The notes under the pieces were generated by a model that was not told the origin of the DNA, did not search any database, and saw only the letters and a program-made list of their open reading frames with translations. Of a stretch of DNA of 64,000 nucleotides, positions 52,331-64,000 are shown in pieces. Each line of letters begins with the position of its first letter. The stretch's first letter is position 1. The stretch covers positions 4,542,820-4,606,819 of the forward strand of contig CAADRB010000003.1 in NCBI GenBank assembly GCA_900708905.1, given 5' to 3'. Both the position numbers and the translations under genes were made by a program. The stretch comes from Hymenolepis diminuta. Lineage: Eukaryota > Platyhelminthes > Cestoda > Cyclophyllidea > Hymenolepididae.

Positions 52331-53845
52331 TTTCAAAAATTAATAATTTATTATTTTTTAATTAAAATTTTACATGCTGTCTAATTCTTTCCATAACTGA
52401 CTATGAAATTGCCGTAATAGACAATGGAGAAGCATTACCGTTCAGGTTCTTAAATTTCTGGTAGTAAAACTGTCCTGTTACTAACCGTTTATGTATTTTC
52501 TACGTTGAATACGGCGAAAGCAATGTACAGTATGAATCGAGGTATGGGTCAAATAGGCCAAAATATGAATTAATAATGTTACATTGCTTTCTTGCTCCGT
52601 CTCTCTACAGCCTGGAGAAGAAAAGCGGTCTTAGCATGACTTTTTAATTAGTCTCAGTACTTCGTTATATGACGAATCACTTATCGTTTGCCTCTTATTG
52701 GCATTTTCATGAGAGCTCGTTTTGTTGCAGCTGTGCCGTCACTACTACTTAATTATTTATCAGCGTCCTATTCTTAAAATAGGAATGTCTTGGACATTGC
52801 ACACTTTAAATTCTTTTATGAAACACCTAGGGTAAATTTCAATCATTCATATGCACGTTTTAATAAATAATAATTATAATTAAATTTTAATTTTTAATTT
52901 CATTTTTCCAAAATTATCCAAATATGTTCACGGGACTTTAGTCTGCATTTAGGCGGGATTCTTAATTTTTGTGGTGTATTACTATAATTATAAGGAAGCA
53001 AACTAGCTTCATTATCTGCTATTTAGGAAAATCGTCATAGCAATTTTCTTTAATTAATTTATTTTCCTAGTTCTCATTCAGCTCAAAAGTAACTCTGAGA
53101 GTATCAAAGTGAAATCAGCCATCGAATCAGGGTTGAGTAGGAGTGCACTGCGGCATTACTTTTTTCTCCAAAGTAAACTTTAGGCTTTTTTTGTCAAACG
53201 ATTCGTCATCTCTCCTTTCCTTTTCTCTTCCTCTTTCTGTTCTGCCTCCACTCTACTCTGGTTGAAATAGAATGCTTTGTGGTCATATTGCTAGCGGATG
53301 AGTCAAAGTCACCTTATTTTCCCTTCCATTGGAAAGATAAACCATCTGTGTCTACTTGTGTGGCACTGTCCTGAATGAGTTATTATACAGAGGCGCACTA
53401 CTTTTAAGTTTTAAATATTTTATATATTAAAAAAATTAGCAGGAAGAAAAAGGATAATTCATCTAAAATCAATAATTTTCAAATTATTTCAAAAAAGTGT
53501 TTTGATGCTGCGTAAATGAAACAACTATTTTTTCCTATTTCTTGGCTTATTGAAAGGCCTAAATTGGACGATTTATACCGATTGGTTAATAATTAATTAT
53601 CAAAACAGTGAATACCTACTGATTAATTAGAGGGTAACAAATTGTGACACTCCAACTCATTCTAAATCTGCTCATGCGAAGTATTATTACCCCTCTCAGT
53701 TTATGCCATCTCATCATTTATCACTGATGGACTTGATACTTTCAACCATTCCTTAAACGTGTGTAGCATTAGATACTATTCTACTTCTGATAGCAAATAA
53801 ATTAAAACTGACTTTTAAAATTTGAGCAGTTTAAAGTACTAGTGA

Positions 53846-54004
53846 ATGCGAACCCTTTTTTCTTACCAACAAGCATCCAGTGCCACTTCCGAAACAAACT
53901 TCTCGATTATCCCAGAAGAGCATGAGAAAATGCTGCAAAAACTCGGATCCACGAGACAAATCGATAAATTCTTTGAAATGAAATCCTCGTACCTCTTTCA
54001 GTAA
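53846..54004 (+). CDS. Unrecognised 52-codon ORF, GC3-rich, possibly an exon
   Basis: ATG directly after an in-frame TGA, ending TAA at 54004. The reading includes QQASSATSETNFSIIPEEHE and KLGSTRQIDKFFEM. Third positions are often C or G while the flanks are AT-rich. A pyrimidine tract with AG (ccttttttcttaccaacaag) precedes most of it and a weak donor-like ca|gtaaat coincides with its end, so it may be an internal exon. RQIDKFF resembles tails of some transposases, but that is weak. Confidence 0.25.
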   Translation: MRTLFSYQQASSATSETNFSIIPEEHEKMLQKLGSTRQIDKFFEMKSSYLFQ

Positions 54005-54999
54005 ATGTAATATTATAGGCTGTACATTTCCCGGTCAAAATCACATTTATGCGTGAACTCTAAGTAGACAGTCTTGAATTTTAAATAATTATGCGGAAGA
54101 AAGCTCGTTTTTAAACTGTCAGCGCATCTAGACCTTCTATTCCACCGGTTGAATAGTTTTTTTCGCCTTCCGATATCACATCGATATATTTCATCTCTTA
54201 TTTCTACTCAGCTTAAACCTAGTTATTTTTAAACTGAGTAGATTATTCAAAAGCATATAAAACAGATGTATCGGGACTCAAGGACAGGTCAAGTAAAGGA
54301 CAATAATAGCATACTCTTCCAATTCATTGACGTAACAATTGATTCCATGGGATTCTGCGAAGAGACAAACGATATTTTAAATTTATCTCAATGAAAAGGC
54401 CCTAAACTTTTTAATGACTACTTTGTCTGAAATGGTTTTTACAAAAGCGAAAGAAACTCGATCTGACGGAAAACCTTATCATAAATTTAGTGTAAAACAA
54501 ACTCTAAATGTATGTAACGTTTAACCAGACCCGCGTCTAAATTTGAATCATGAAAGTCAATCCCTCTTAAGCTGAAGGTTATCTAGAATGCTTTGAAAAC
54601 TCCAGTCAACTAATTGTTCATTCTTTCCAGAAGTTATCCTGGCATCATGAAATGTAATTCTTTTCATAGATTCATCCGTTGAGACTTTATTCCTCAGATG
54701 TATCACAGAGTGAGGATGGACTTCCGTATGTTTGATCAAAAAGATGCTCGCTTATTATTAATATTTCAAGAAAAGTCGTACTTCCTATAAGCAGCTCTTA
54801 AATTTGAAGCATCCGAACCTACTTGTTTCTCTTTAAGCTGTTATCGTGCACCGTCCATAATTTAATTGAGAAGTCGATCTATCGTCTATAAAATTAAGGA
54901 TATCACCTCCTTATATGTGCAGTAAGGAACATGCGTTCGAATCCAGTGGAAGGCCAAATCCTCCTGATGATTAGCTTTATCCTATTGATACAACATTCA

Positions 55000-55400
55000 T
55001 CACAGCATGTCAAAGCGCAGTATCGGTATTCTTTCACCGGAAAAACACATCACGCTATGCCATCAAGAGTCAGGGCATCCCATTTAGGAGCGTGTTGAGA
55101 TAAAAAAGCGCCCAGCTGGCAGGCCTTCTCTCTATGTGTGCAAGTATTTGGGGTGCCTGAGTGAGAAAAGAGAAAAAAGTTGCATCAGTTAGCGATAGAG
55201 AGAGAGAGAGAAACGGAGAGATGCGTCACCTTTCTCTATATTTCCCTCTACCCTTGATGCATTTCTCATCACCAGCTCTACAGCCTGATATTGTTTGCTA
55301 GGATGGGTGCACACACCGGATGCCTGTAAACAAGTCTTTCACTGGATAATGCGACCCCTGTGTTCCCCTTCCTAGTCTAGACGTGCGTCGACTGGGCCAC
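55000..55400 (+). promoter_or_regulatory. GC-richer island with initiator-like and GA motifs
   Basis: This contains GATAAAAAAGCGC near 55,100, a consensus initiator-like TCAGTTAG near 55,186 followed directly by a (GA)n tract (55,197-55,210), and CpG-containing flanks. The combination suggests a promoter or enhancer. No coding frame is evident downstream. Confidence 0.25.
55197..55210 (+). repeat. (GA)n microsatellite
   Basis: Lies just after an initiator-like TCAGTTAG. Confidence 0.95.
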
Positions 55401-55429
55401 ACTTTTTAATCCTCACTCCCTTTGGCCCT

Positions 55430-55448
55430 GGTTGAACTTTTTTCAACC
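55430..55448. repeat. Hairpin GGTTGAA-cttt(t)-TTCAACC
   Basis: Perfect seven-base arms with a five-base loop, just outside the 55-kb GC-richer island. Confidence 0.7.
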
Positions 55449-57634
55449 TCGACCTGGCTTTTGACCAAACGGTGGACTCATTTTTGGATAAAATTTCACA
55501 TAACCCATGTAGCATTAATTGTTGACTATATTAATGATCAAATAATGACCTAGGTCAGCAAAATTTAGGTATTAAAGGAAGAAAGGAAAGCGGGGTTCTG
55601 AATGATTGAGCATACTCATATTTCTTAATTAAAGACCAAGATTAATTTAAATACATTCCCCTGGATCATTTTTATTTGATATTCCAAATTGGAAGCTACG
55701 TGTAAACAACTTTAAGTAAGGAGAGGAATAGGTGCAATCTTCAAGGTCAAATATCAAATTACAGTTTATGTACACATTTAGAGTTCATTTGAGTGGGCTC
55801 TGTCAAGATAAATTTCTACAAATTGTTTAGAATCGTGTAAAATCAAGCAGCTTTTTCGGCTTTTGAAAGAAGAAACTAGTTGAAGTGGCAGGATCCTCAT
55901 AACTGACCAACAGATCAGTAAGCACTGGAGAGTGGGCATATTCAAGGCTCTGCCAATGTATTTATTAAATTTGAAAATTTTAGAAAAATTTCTCTCCTCA
56001 AATTTCTTTCCTAATCTTGGGAAAAAATGATGCCTATCGCTCTAAATTACTCAAAAGTTTTCAAATCAAACTCCGCTTTAAAGAAATTTACAGTAACTAC
56101 ATGGATAACTAATTAATGTCATCTGAAAGTGAAAACTCATTTAATAATTACTTCCTGCTTGACTCGTTTTGCCTACGAGGCATTTTAAATTGTATTCAAG
56201 GAGACTAATGGCCACATGCTTCAAGTCATCGTAGTCTTTTATGTCAACAAGTATCAAGCAGCCATCAAAGTTAAATAGACTGAAATACCTAATTTATCTC
56301 TCTAAGTTAGCGCTGGTAGAACTCTCATGAAGAGAGGTATTTGCAAGGAGGAACAAATCATTAATTAAATACTGAATCTTACATTGCCATATATGGGCAG
56401 TGAAGATTGTGAGTGTTATTTTATTTTTCATTTGGTTTTCTACTGTATCTACTTGCAACAAACTGGTTTCAGATTAATTAAATAGTGAATTCCTGTCATT
56501 ATCTATCTGCTTGTCTACCTGCAGTACCTGCCTTGATGACATTTTTGTGGCGGCAAATCTAAACGGGTTGAGAGCACATAATTTTTTTCACTGTCTGGTC
56601 CGACAAATGAAGCGTACATAGAGCGTTGATAGGGGGTAGGTAGGGAGAATTTATCTACACGATTTATCAGCGCAATGGGATTTGTTTAAATGAGGTGGCA
56701 CAAATCGCTTGGAAGATGCCGATGCTATTTGCGCAAATTTGAACAATTGCCGTACCGCAATTACACTAATATTAAATGTAATACAAATTTCTACCTTCAA
56801 CATTTTTGTATTTACAATTTTCATTAAGACAATCTGTAAGGAGTCTGTTTGGAGAAAAATGGTTGAATTTCCTAGAAAAAACGTTCATTTTTATAAAATC
56901 CTTAATGCCTTATTTCAAATTTGTTTAAATCTAGATCCCACGGTAAATCCTGTGACCTTGTTTTTCACGAAGGAGTTCTTGTGGGTTCGTATTTCCGTAT
57001 TTTCCATTGCCATCTTTGTAATAATGTTCGAACCTTTTAATGACCTATTCTAGAACATTCAGGAAGTTAATTTTTGGTCACCCCGTGGTTTAGATTATTT
57101 TAGTAATAGAATAACGATTTCTGAAAAATAAAGCAAACCCATCTTTGGTTGTGTATCAATTTATCAGAAGATAAAAAAAAGTTTCAAAATAATGATTTTA
57201 TATCTCCTAAAATACTAGGTCATATTCTAGAATAAAAATACATTAAAGCTAATCGATAATTCGAGTTGAATTTCAACGTCAATTACTTGGTAACCAATCC
57301 CGTCAGACTAAACAATCACAAATAATATGATAATAAATATTTTCTTTTCCTTGTAGATGCACATATTACGTTGTAAATACGCCTTGAGAAATTTTGTTTT
57401 AAACAAATTTTTTGACCTCCAAAATTTTCACCAACCCAGTTTAAGATTGATCCTGCTGAACATGCTTCCCAATACAATCTCTCGAAAATACTCTTTCACA
57501 AAATTGAACTTTCTTTCCCCTCATTTTTAATTTAGCATCAATTTTTCATGGTGAGTGCATTTTAAGAAGAGGGTGGTGGGAAGCTGCACGATTTTTCTCA
57601 TAAGGGAACTTCTCCTGTCGCCATAACTCATAAG

Positions 57635-57657
57635 ATGGTGGTGGTGGTGGCGGTGGG
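57635..57657 (+). repeat. (GGT)n microsatellite
   Basis: About seven GGT-type units in a GC-richer island. Confidence 0.9.
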
Positions 57658-58030
57658 AAGAGTGAGAGGGAGGCAAAGGGTGGATTTAAGGAGAGATGAA
57701 ATAAATCCCTGGCTTTAACTCATTGCGCGGCATCGGTAGGTGAAAAAATCGGCCGCGCGAGCGTGCGTTTATTAGACTACCAATGCTTCTGCAGTGCAGG
57801 GTAGAGAGAAGACGAGCAAATGGAAGGGTGAGGGAAAGATTGCACCAATCAGCACTTTACTTTTCTAACTTCCTACTCCCCTTCCGGCTTGTTTCTATCC
57901 CCCTTCAGCCTTTTCCTGAGAAGAGCGCGTCGCTAAGCAGTTTCATATTGTTGCGGAAAAAGTCTGTTTCCCCGCTTACTTTCCTTTTAATGCTCATATC
58001 CTAGTGGGATTTAATTTTAAACTCTAATTA

Positions 58031-58046
58031 CTCTCTCTCTCTCTCA
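58031..58046 (+). repeat. (CT)n microsatellite
   Basis: About eight CT units at the edge of the 57.6-58.1 kb GC-richer island. Confidence 0.95.
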
Positions 58047-58369
58047 CGCTCTCTCCCTATCGGCTTTCCATGAGCGCTAAATTAGGTGGGAGAAAAAGTG
58101 TTGAGAGAAAATTGCTTCGGCGTTGTAAAATCGCGAGCAAAATTTCGTTCGACATACTTTTACTATAGAAAAATAAGATGGGAGGTTTTTCGGGAAATAA
58201 TCAGTCATTTGGAGTTGAATTCTTCTCCCGAGAAGAAAATTTTCCCTACTTATTTTTGTAATAACTTTAGAGAAATATTAATCTAGCAACCGGTAATCGC
58301 ATAAATTTGATACTGTTTTAAGATCGACAATTTGAAATCACAGAAATTGTTAATCTCTTCAGAGATCAG

Positions 58370-60330
58370 GCCAGATTCCGATGTTCAGGCTCTGGAATGT
58401 CAGTTCTTGCTGCAAAAAAATAAAACTTCTGATTGTTATAGATCGACTGCCTCATTGAACAGTTCATCTGGAAGTTTAAACTAAAAAGAAGTACACAAAA
58501 AATCAATAAGATGCTATTATCCTGGGTGTCATTATATACAGTTCAGGACAAATGACGAACTCATTGATAACTCAAAACCCCAAATTCAATAATTTAAATC
58601 CTCAAACGGATTGGCTACGCCCATAATTAATTTTAGTTACCCCAATTCCTGGAGACAAATTGATATGGTGTTGCGAGACATAAGGTCAGTGTGATTGTGT
58701 CGTCATCATGGGTGATTTTAATTGTCACCTCGGCTCTGATGCTCACAGTGGTTATGCAAATGTAGTATGACGCTTCACAGACACCGTGGAGACTACACAA
58801 AATATTGAGAAAGTCAACTATATGTTGATAAATCTATCTTGCAAAAGTCGAGTAAAGAATTATATAATTGTTACCATCTAGAAATTGGTCGAGGTGCAAT
58901 CTTAGACTCCTACCTTGCCACAAGAGAAAGTGGCGTCACACTTCTAGACTTGAGGGCATCCAGAGAAGTTGATGTAAACTCTGATTACTGTCTACTTGCA
59001 GTCATCCTTAGACTTAAAGTTGAAACTGCCACCAAAAGATGCAAGTATAAAAAGCAGTTACAGTCCTGCGGAATCAGAAAGGGATTGACCTAATCTCGAA
59101 AAGTAAAAATGAAGGTCAAAGTTTCTTGATTATGAGATTTCGGAGAAAATAATACAGAATTATGGTGATATTGTGTATGTCATTGCGAGAGTAGCTACTC
59201 AAAACTGTCAAATAATCAGTACAAGGAAGAGAAAATCTAATTCATCGTATGAAATGGCCGAAGATATTTAGTACTAAACCACAGGAACGAAGAGATTTAA
59301 GAAAACGATGGCTACCTGACCAGTTTTCTGAATCCTATCCCGTTTATGCTGGATGCTGAAGTAATCGGATTTCACAAAGACAGAGTAGCTGAAAGCATTT
59401 CGCTAACTAAAGAAGTATATTAGTTCTTGATATGGTGGAGAAATGCTTTTCACCAGTGGTCTGGGTAAGGCGGAAATTCTGTATGAGAAGACGCTTATTA
59501 AATGTCCAACATAGATTTCTTGCTGGAGGACATACTGAACAGACGGTCCTTGCCATAAGAATAATAATTCGAGAAGGCATTGATCGTCGATGCGGAACCG
59601 CAATCATCTTTACCGATGTAGGGAAAGATTTTGATTCTCTTCCTACCGCTCCAATTCTACTATGGCCGGGTAAACTTAAGCTGCCCTTCAGTTGGATTAG
59701 ATAAGTTCTTAATATCCCGGAAGACCACACCAGAGGCTCAAATGAAGGATTTATTACTCAAGGAGGCATTAGACAGCGATCCGAAGGACCTCATGACTCT
59801 TCAATATAACATTTAATTTAATATTAAATGATCATATGCAACCTGAGGGGATTTGAAATGCAGACTGTTGAGTTTTCAGGACATCTTGACTTATGCCTTA
59901 TCTCTTCATCAATTGGACAAGGTGAACAGCATCTTCAAAGACTTGAAACTATCCTAGACAAATATGCAATGGAAATGACTTATGATAAAACAATCTAGGC
60001 GTACGTCGGTTCAGAGCTGGATCGATCATATTTTCAAATAAATGCTTGTAAAATCAATAAAGCAAGCTCTTTTACCTACCTTGAATTCCAAGTGAATGAT
60101 AAAGGTCTAGTCAATGATGTCGTAAAACTAGATATCACGGGAGCCAAACGACAGCTAGTGAAACTTAGACCTATTCTAAAGTCGAAAGTTCTATCGATTA
60201 GAATTCAAGCAAGGATATTGGAAAGATGAAAGTTGGATTATGAATACTTCTACGAACTCTGTTCCTCGTATTGTCAAATATCAACTACAGCAGAAAGGTG
60301 TACTTAAAAAGGAAATTATGAGTATAGAAT
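58370..60330 (+). mobile_element. Decayed RTE-like non-LTR retrotransposon (endonuclease + reverse transcriptase relic)
   Basis: Order and motifs match an APE-type endonuclease followed by a reverse transcriptase, broken by stops and frameshifts. MGDFNCHLG at 58708-58734 is the endonuclease core (in-frame stop at 58768). At 58953-58997 RASREVDVNSDYCLL matches its C-terminus, where SDH is usual. HRFLAGGHTEQ.VLAIR and FTDVGKDFDSL (59510-59641) correspond to reverse-transcriptase motifs up to motif A. FSGHLDL (59873-59893) stands where the catalytic F/Y-ADD box should be, so the active site is gone. MEMTYDKT and SFTYLEF (to about 60,090), then KRQLVKLRPILKSK, are typical of the thumb region. Boundaries are approximate; the 3' tail was not recognised. 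Confidence 0.85.
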
Positions 60331-63300
60331 GAAAGTGAAATGAGATGGCATTGGTGGATCGATCACCAAAAACCCAAATATGATCTACAAGGAGGCGGAC
60401 TTCTTTGTCCAGTAGATGGGTGCTGCAAGAATTATATGAGAGTGGATGGCCCCAAAATCATGCGAAACTTCCACTCACATTCTCTCTACGAAGAGTAAGA
60501 GCATAACTCTGAAGTACTCCGGCGGAAGATACCAGTCGATGTGAAATTTCTCCAGCTCAGATGACTTTCAGACTCTCATTTCTACCGTAGAATCTACAAT
60601 TCTTTCTCAAGTAAGCATGTTTCCCTTTACAAACTTTCACTTCCCATGTATGTTTTCCCAGGACTAGGGACTGTAGAAACTTTAGTACTGCCGTGGGAAA
60701 TAATAAAAATTTCCCGTTATCTATGGAATATTACAGTCGCCAAATTTACCATGGGTATCAAAAAAAAGAGTAGTTCTTGATATTGTCAACTTCCAGCTGA
60801 AAGAAGTAAATATAGACCACCGAATACAAACCTTGCAAGTTATAATAATGGGATAGCATTCGATGCGAGAAAATGTCGAAATCATTGAAAATTAAGTGCA
60901 TTTGAAATTTTAAATTTACATTTCAACCACTCTAAATATATAAATTTTTAATTTCCAAAACTTTTTAAAAAAAAGAATGAATCATCTCTATTATTTACGA
61001 TGAAATAGCACCTAAGGAAAATAATTTGCATTTCATTGGCTACTAACCTCATCTACGACTTTCTCCTGCATTTGTAATAAACTCGATTAAACCGCTACTT
61101 GAGTGGAAGGGAGAGTTATAGAGCTTGAGTTGAACCTGTAGATCACTCTATTTAAAATTTGGGGGGTCATTGGTGGCATAAAGCAATGCTTTTCGACAAC
61201 TGTTGATCACAGTGGTCATCAGGTACGTCTGACAAGACATAAAGGTCAAGACCGAGGTCACATATGGCCATCGGTACTCATTCAGAGAAGGGGATGACTA
61301 ATAGCAGTTTGGACAAATGGGAACGCTGTGAATACTCTCCGTAACGGAATTGGGAGTGAATATTTAGTAGCATTTATCAATATTTGGTGCTTTTTTTACA
61401 AAATGCATGGAGGAAACTGAATGATTGTTAAAAATATATCATGCCACATTAGGTGAAGGTTGATGTTTGCCGAGGACTAGTTTGTTTTTCATACTCTCTT
61501 CATTTGTAAGGTAACTAAGCTTTCATATTTCTGAATAATCAAGAGAAGTTTGTCACAGCCTCTTTTGACAGTAATAATACATATCCACAGTAAAAATTTA
61601 CTTGAATTTCAGCAAATATTATGCATCTGCATTCACATTCTCTAAATGCATCTTAGTTAATAAATTATGTCTCTGAACAGATATTACTGAAGTACAAATA
61701 AGCGATATGAACTAACTTTTTCTCACAAATTTCCATTGAATCCTCTAAATTAATGCTGAATGAATATCGCACTCAACAGATTAGAGTCTTTGTAAGCTTC
61801 TTACCTACAAATGAGAGGCAATATTGAATGAAATCGCACGATCTATGCACCCTGACTTAAGGGATTTTTAAATTTATAAAAGTGATTTGAACTTGTTTGT
61901 AGGAATTAGTCGAGGGGGGAAAAGGGCCTTTGAGGAGTTTCCCAGAAACAAGTGGCAGAGAATTAGTTCCCATGAAATCCTGAGATGGGAGACACTTAAC
62001 ATTAAATCATCAGCTCCCCGATCACCTTGTAAAAGGGGAGTGTTTAAAATGTAAATTAATTTAGATAATTAAATTTGAAAAATGTTAGCATGGCGCCAAA
62101 GCATAGGATAAACCCCTAAAATTTGATACATTTGTCGGAAAAGAAGTGATTTGTCTTATTCAATTTGGGCAGATTATTTCATTGTGGGATACGTTGATGA
62201 GAAAATTTCACTCTGTCACGTATTTCTTATTAAAATACTGAATGCTCTATCCTTTGTTTTACCGGACTTGTTTTAATGAATTGCAATCTGACTGTGAGAT
62301 TCTTCTAGTACACCACGACGCCACATTAGGGAGAAGTTATCTACCCATAATTCATTTCATGAGTCTATTTATTGAAATGGACAAATAATATGATATCCCG
62401 ATGTTTATAAATGTTATGTTATTTATTGAGAATTAATTAAGAAGGCCAAAATGTATACTTTTGTACACCTGATTCATTCCAAAATGAACCCTTGTTTTCC
62501 ATTGGTTAAGAAGAGAAGTTCAAACACTATTCGCCTTTTTAGTAAACTTTTGGATAATAAATTTCTGAAATGAGATTTATGCCTTTTAGAAAGAAGTAGT
62601 ATACTTTTCCATGGAAAAATGGGGAAAAAACCTCTCAAACTAACATCCACTGAACCCAATACGCCTAAAACATTTCAGAGGAATAGGTCTCCACTCCCTC
62701 TAAGTTATGCATTCGTATTTTTGAGGCGAATTTCAGTAGTTTTGTTGTAATGGTGGATGCGAAAAGTTGGTATGATTCGTTACACACTAGCAACAAGTTA
62801 ATTAAACACAATAAGTTAAGAGAGAATCGTGACATGGCGTCAGCAATTAGGGAGAGATGGATAGTAACAACTAAGTGGTCTCTTTCAGCTAATGCGTGAC
62901 TGCGCACCATAATTCCATTAGCCCTTGAACTTCCCTCTCCCCTCTCTCTCCCTCTACTTGCTATTTGGGAAAATAGCGAGAAAATGGGATAGAAAGAGGA
63001 GGATAGAGGAAGAAAGGGAGAAATGCCAGGGAACTGTAGCACAACGCAAAACATTAGGAGTCAAAAACATGCATAAAATGATGAATCGCTTTCAGCAAGA
63101 AGCAAGTGAATTATTACTCCGAGAATTAAGGAAACGTCAACATTTTTCATTTTACAATTTTGATTCGGATGAGGAGTTAATTCGAACGGCTCTTAACTCA
63201 AAGGGGGGAGGGGGGGGAGGGGAATCCACCTTTTCAGTTATTATGGAAGGGAATAAACGGTTTATCATTATTCTCTTATCGTATCTTTTTAATAACCTCT

Positions 63301-64000
63301 TTCATTATACACTTGGGTTTTCGACATGGGATTTATTCGACATTTAGTAATTACGCTTTAGACACAATTAGAAGGAGTCTGATTAATGACCTTTGATGAG
63401 TTGGCTTGTTCTTTATTTTATAAGATATAACCTAATTAATACCAGTCTCGATGTGCTATTTTAAAATAACTAAATGATTTTGATTAATACTGAAAATTTC
63501 ATTTAAATTAAGCTTCCTTAGTAGATGTTCACTTGTTTAAATAAATACCGATGTCCCGCTATAATGAATTTAAAAATCGCTCTTACTTTTCTCGTTCCAA
63601 TCATTTTCGAGATTATTTATCGAAATCAATTATGATTGAAACTATTTACCATTCTACGTTGAATAAAATTCAAATTGTACGCTTCATTAATAATCGAAGG
63701 TATCAGAAATGGATTTAAAGGTCATAAACATGACAAAATCCTTCAGATCCCATTGAATGTGTCCACTAATTCCTTTCAGACCGCTGAAGTTTTATTCATT
63801 CACAAATTTCGATCCAGGAAAAGCGTTGAGCATAACTTTGATCCCTTTCTATTTTTCTAGGTTCTTAGAGTCTTCTGGTTTTTATTTGAACCGATCTGCT
63901 CTTCTCGTAGGTAACCGACGATTAGATTTTCTAAGTGATAGCAAAGCGGACCAAATTGCAATGTTTCAAAACAAGTCACCACGTTGGTAATGACAACCGT
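60331..64000. other. Gene-free stretch to the right edge
   Basis: AT-rich flank beyond the retrotransposon relic. There is a frame with Cys and His residues at 60,370-60,490 (spacing not that of a classical finger) and a G-run cluster at 63.2 kb; otherwise nothing recognised. Confidence 0.5.
63203..63222 (+). repeat. G-run cluster, G-quadruplex candidate
   Basis: G6-A-G8-A-G4 in plus orientation. It allows four G-tracts of four with short loops and could fold as a quadruplex. It lies inside a 140-codon plus frame (62925-63347) that I do not accept as a gene. Confidence 0.6.

Larger units (their letters stand above)
57590..58090. promoter_or_regulatory. GC-richer island with GGT repeat and CT tract
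   Basis: This has GGT repeats (57,635-57,657), a CpG-dense core around 57,725-57,770 (GGCCGCGCGAGCG) and a (CT)n tract at 58,031-58,046. The 73-codon frame at 57783-58004 does not look like a known protein. It is probably regulatory or an untranslated exon; evidence is compositional only. Confidence 0.25.
52331..58369. other. Gene-poor stretch with two GC-richer islands
   Basis: Apart from the islands and the 53.8-kb ORF, the longest frame (56709-57053, plus) lacks an early ATG and is Ile/Phe-rich; I treat it as chance. Confidence 0.5.

Noticed and set aside
54925..54965. GTTCGAATCC resembling a tRNA B box
   Set aside because: The flanks do not form a T stem and no acceptor or anticodon arms can be drawn upstream.
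56709..57053. 114-codon plus-strand frame with two hydrophobic stretches
   Set aside because: No early ATG; Ile/Phe-rich composition is expected from AT-rich DNA.
62925..63347. 140-codon plus-strand frame
   Set aside because: Begins with TTG, runs through a purine tract and a poly(G) cluster that encode Arg/Glu and Gly runs. The middle (MMNRFQQEASELLLRELRKR) is the only protein-like part.

Overview
The window looks like AT-rich nuclear DNA of a metazoan, most likely an arthropod (perhaps a crustacean). The reasons are a large spliced gene with consensus GT/AG sites, a glutamine-rich C2H2 transcription factor, many (GA)n/(CT)n tracts, and decayed mariner and RTE-like elements. There are no operons, ribosome binding sites or rRNA, and I found no credible tRNA or CRISPR array. 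Nearly all six-frame ORFs are short chance frames.

Region 1 (1-17,750, minus strand) holds the one well-supported gene. A 438-codon exon (16808-15495) encodes a Gln/Ser/Pro-rich N-terminal region and ends after the first Cys pair of a zinc finger. An intron of about 13 kb follows. The next exon (2441-2203) supplies the His pair of that finger plus two complete fingers. The phase-0 junction restores exact C-x2-C-x12-H-x4-H spacing. The gene continues past the left edge at a phase-2 donor. Upstream, 16,810-17,750 is GC-richer, with a TATA-like box, a palindrome containing arthropod-initiator-like TCAGTA, and a perfect TCAAGGTCA nuclear-receptor half-site. A strong acceptor 11 nt before the first ATG leaves open whether an upstream exon exists.

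Region 2 (17.75-64 kb) has no gene I can recognise and may be the upstream flank or first-intron territory of the same developmental-type regulator. It contains a frameshifted mariner-type transposase relic (about 36,400-35,490, minus), a decayed RTE-like non-LTR retrotransposon (about 58,370-60,330, plus), and at least eight diverged copies of an unnamed dispersed repeat, found by comparing the sequence with itself. It also has several GC-richer islands with GA tracts (41.4-41.9, 55.0-55.4, 57.6-58.1 kb) that could be promoters or enhancers, a few small ORFs with codon use that looks more coding than the surroundings, and a 36-base N gap.

The most useful observations are the intron-split first zinc finger, the dispersed repeat family, and the small GC3-rich ORFs at 45.4, 50.6 and 53.8 kb. 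I see no evidence of a dramatic new multi-gene system.
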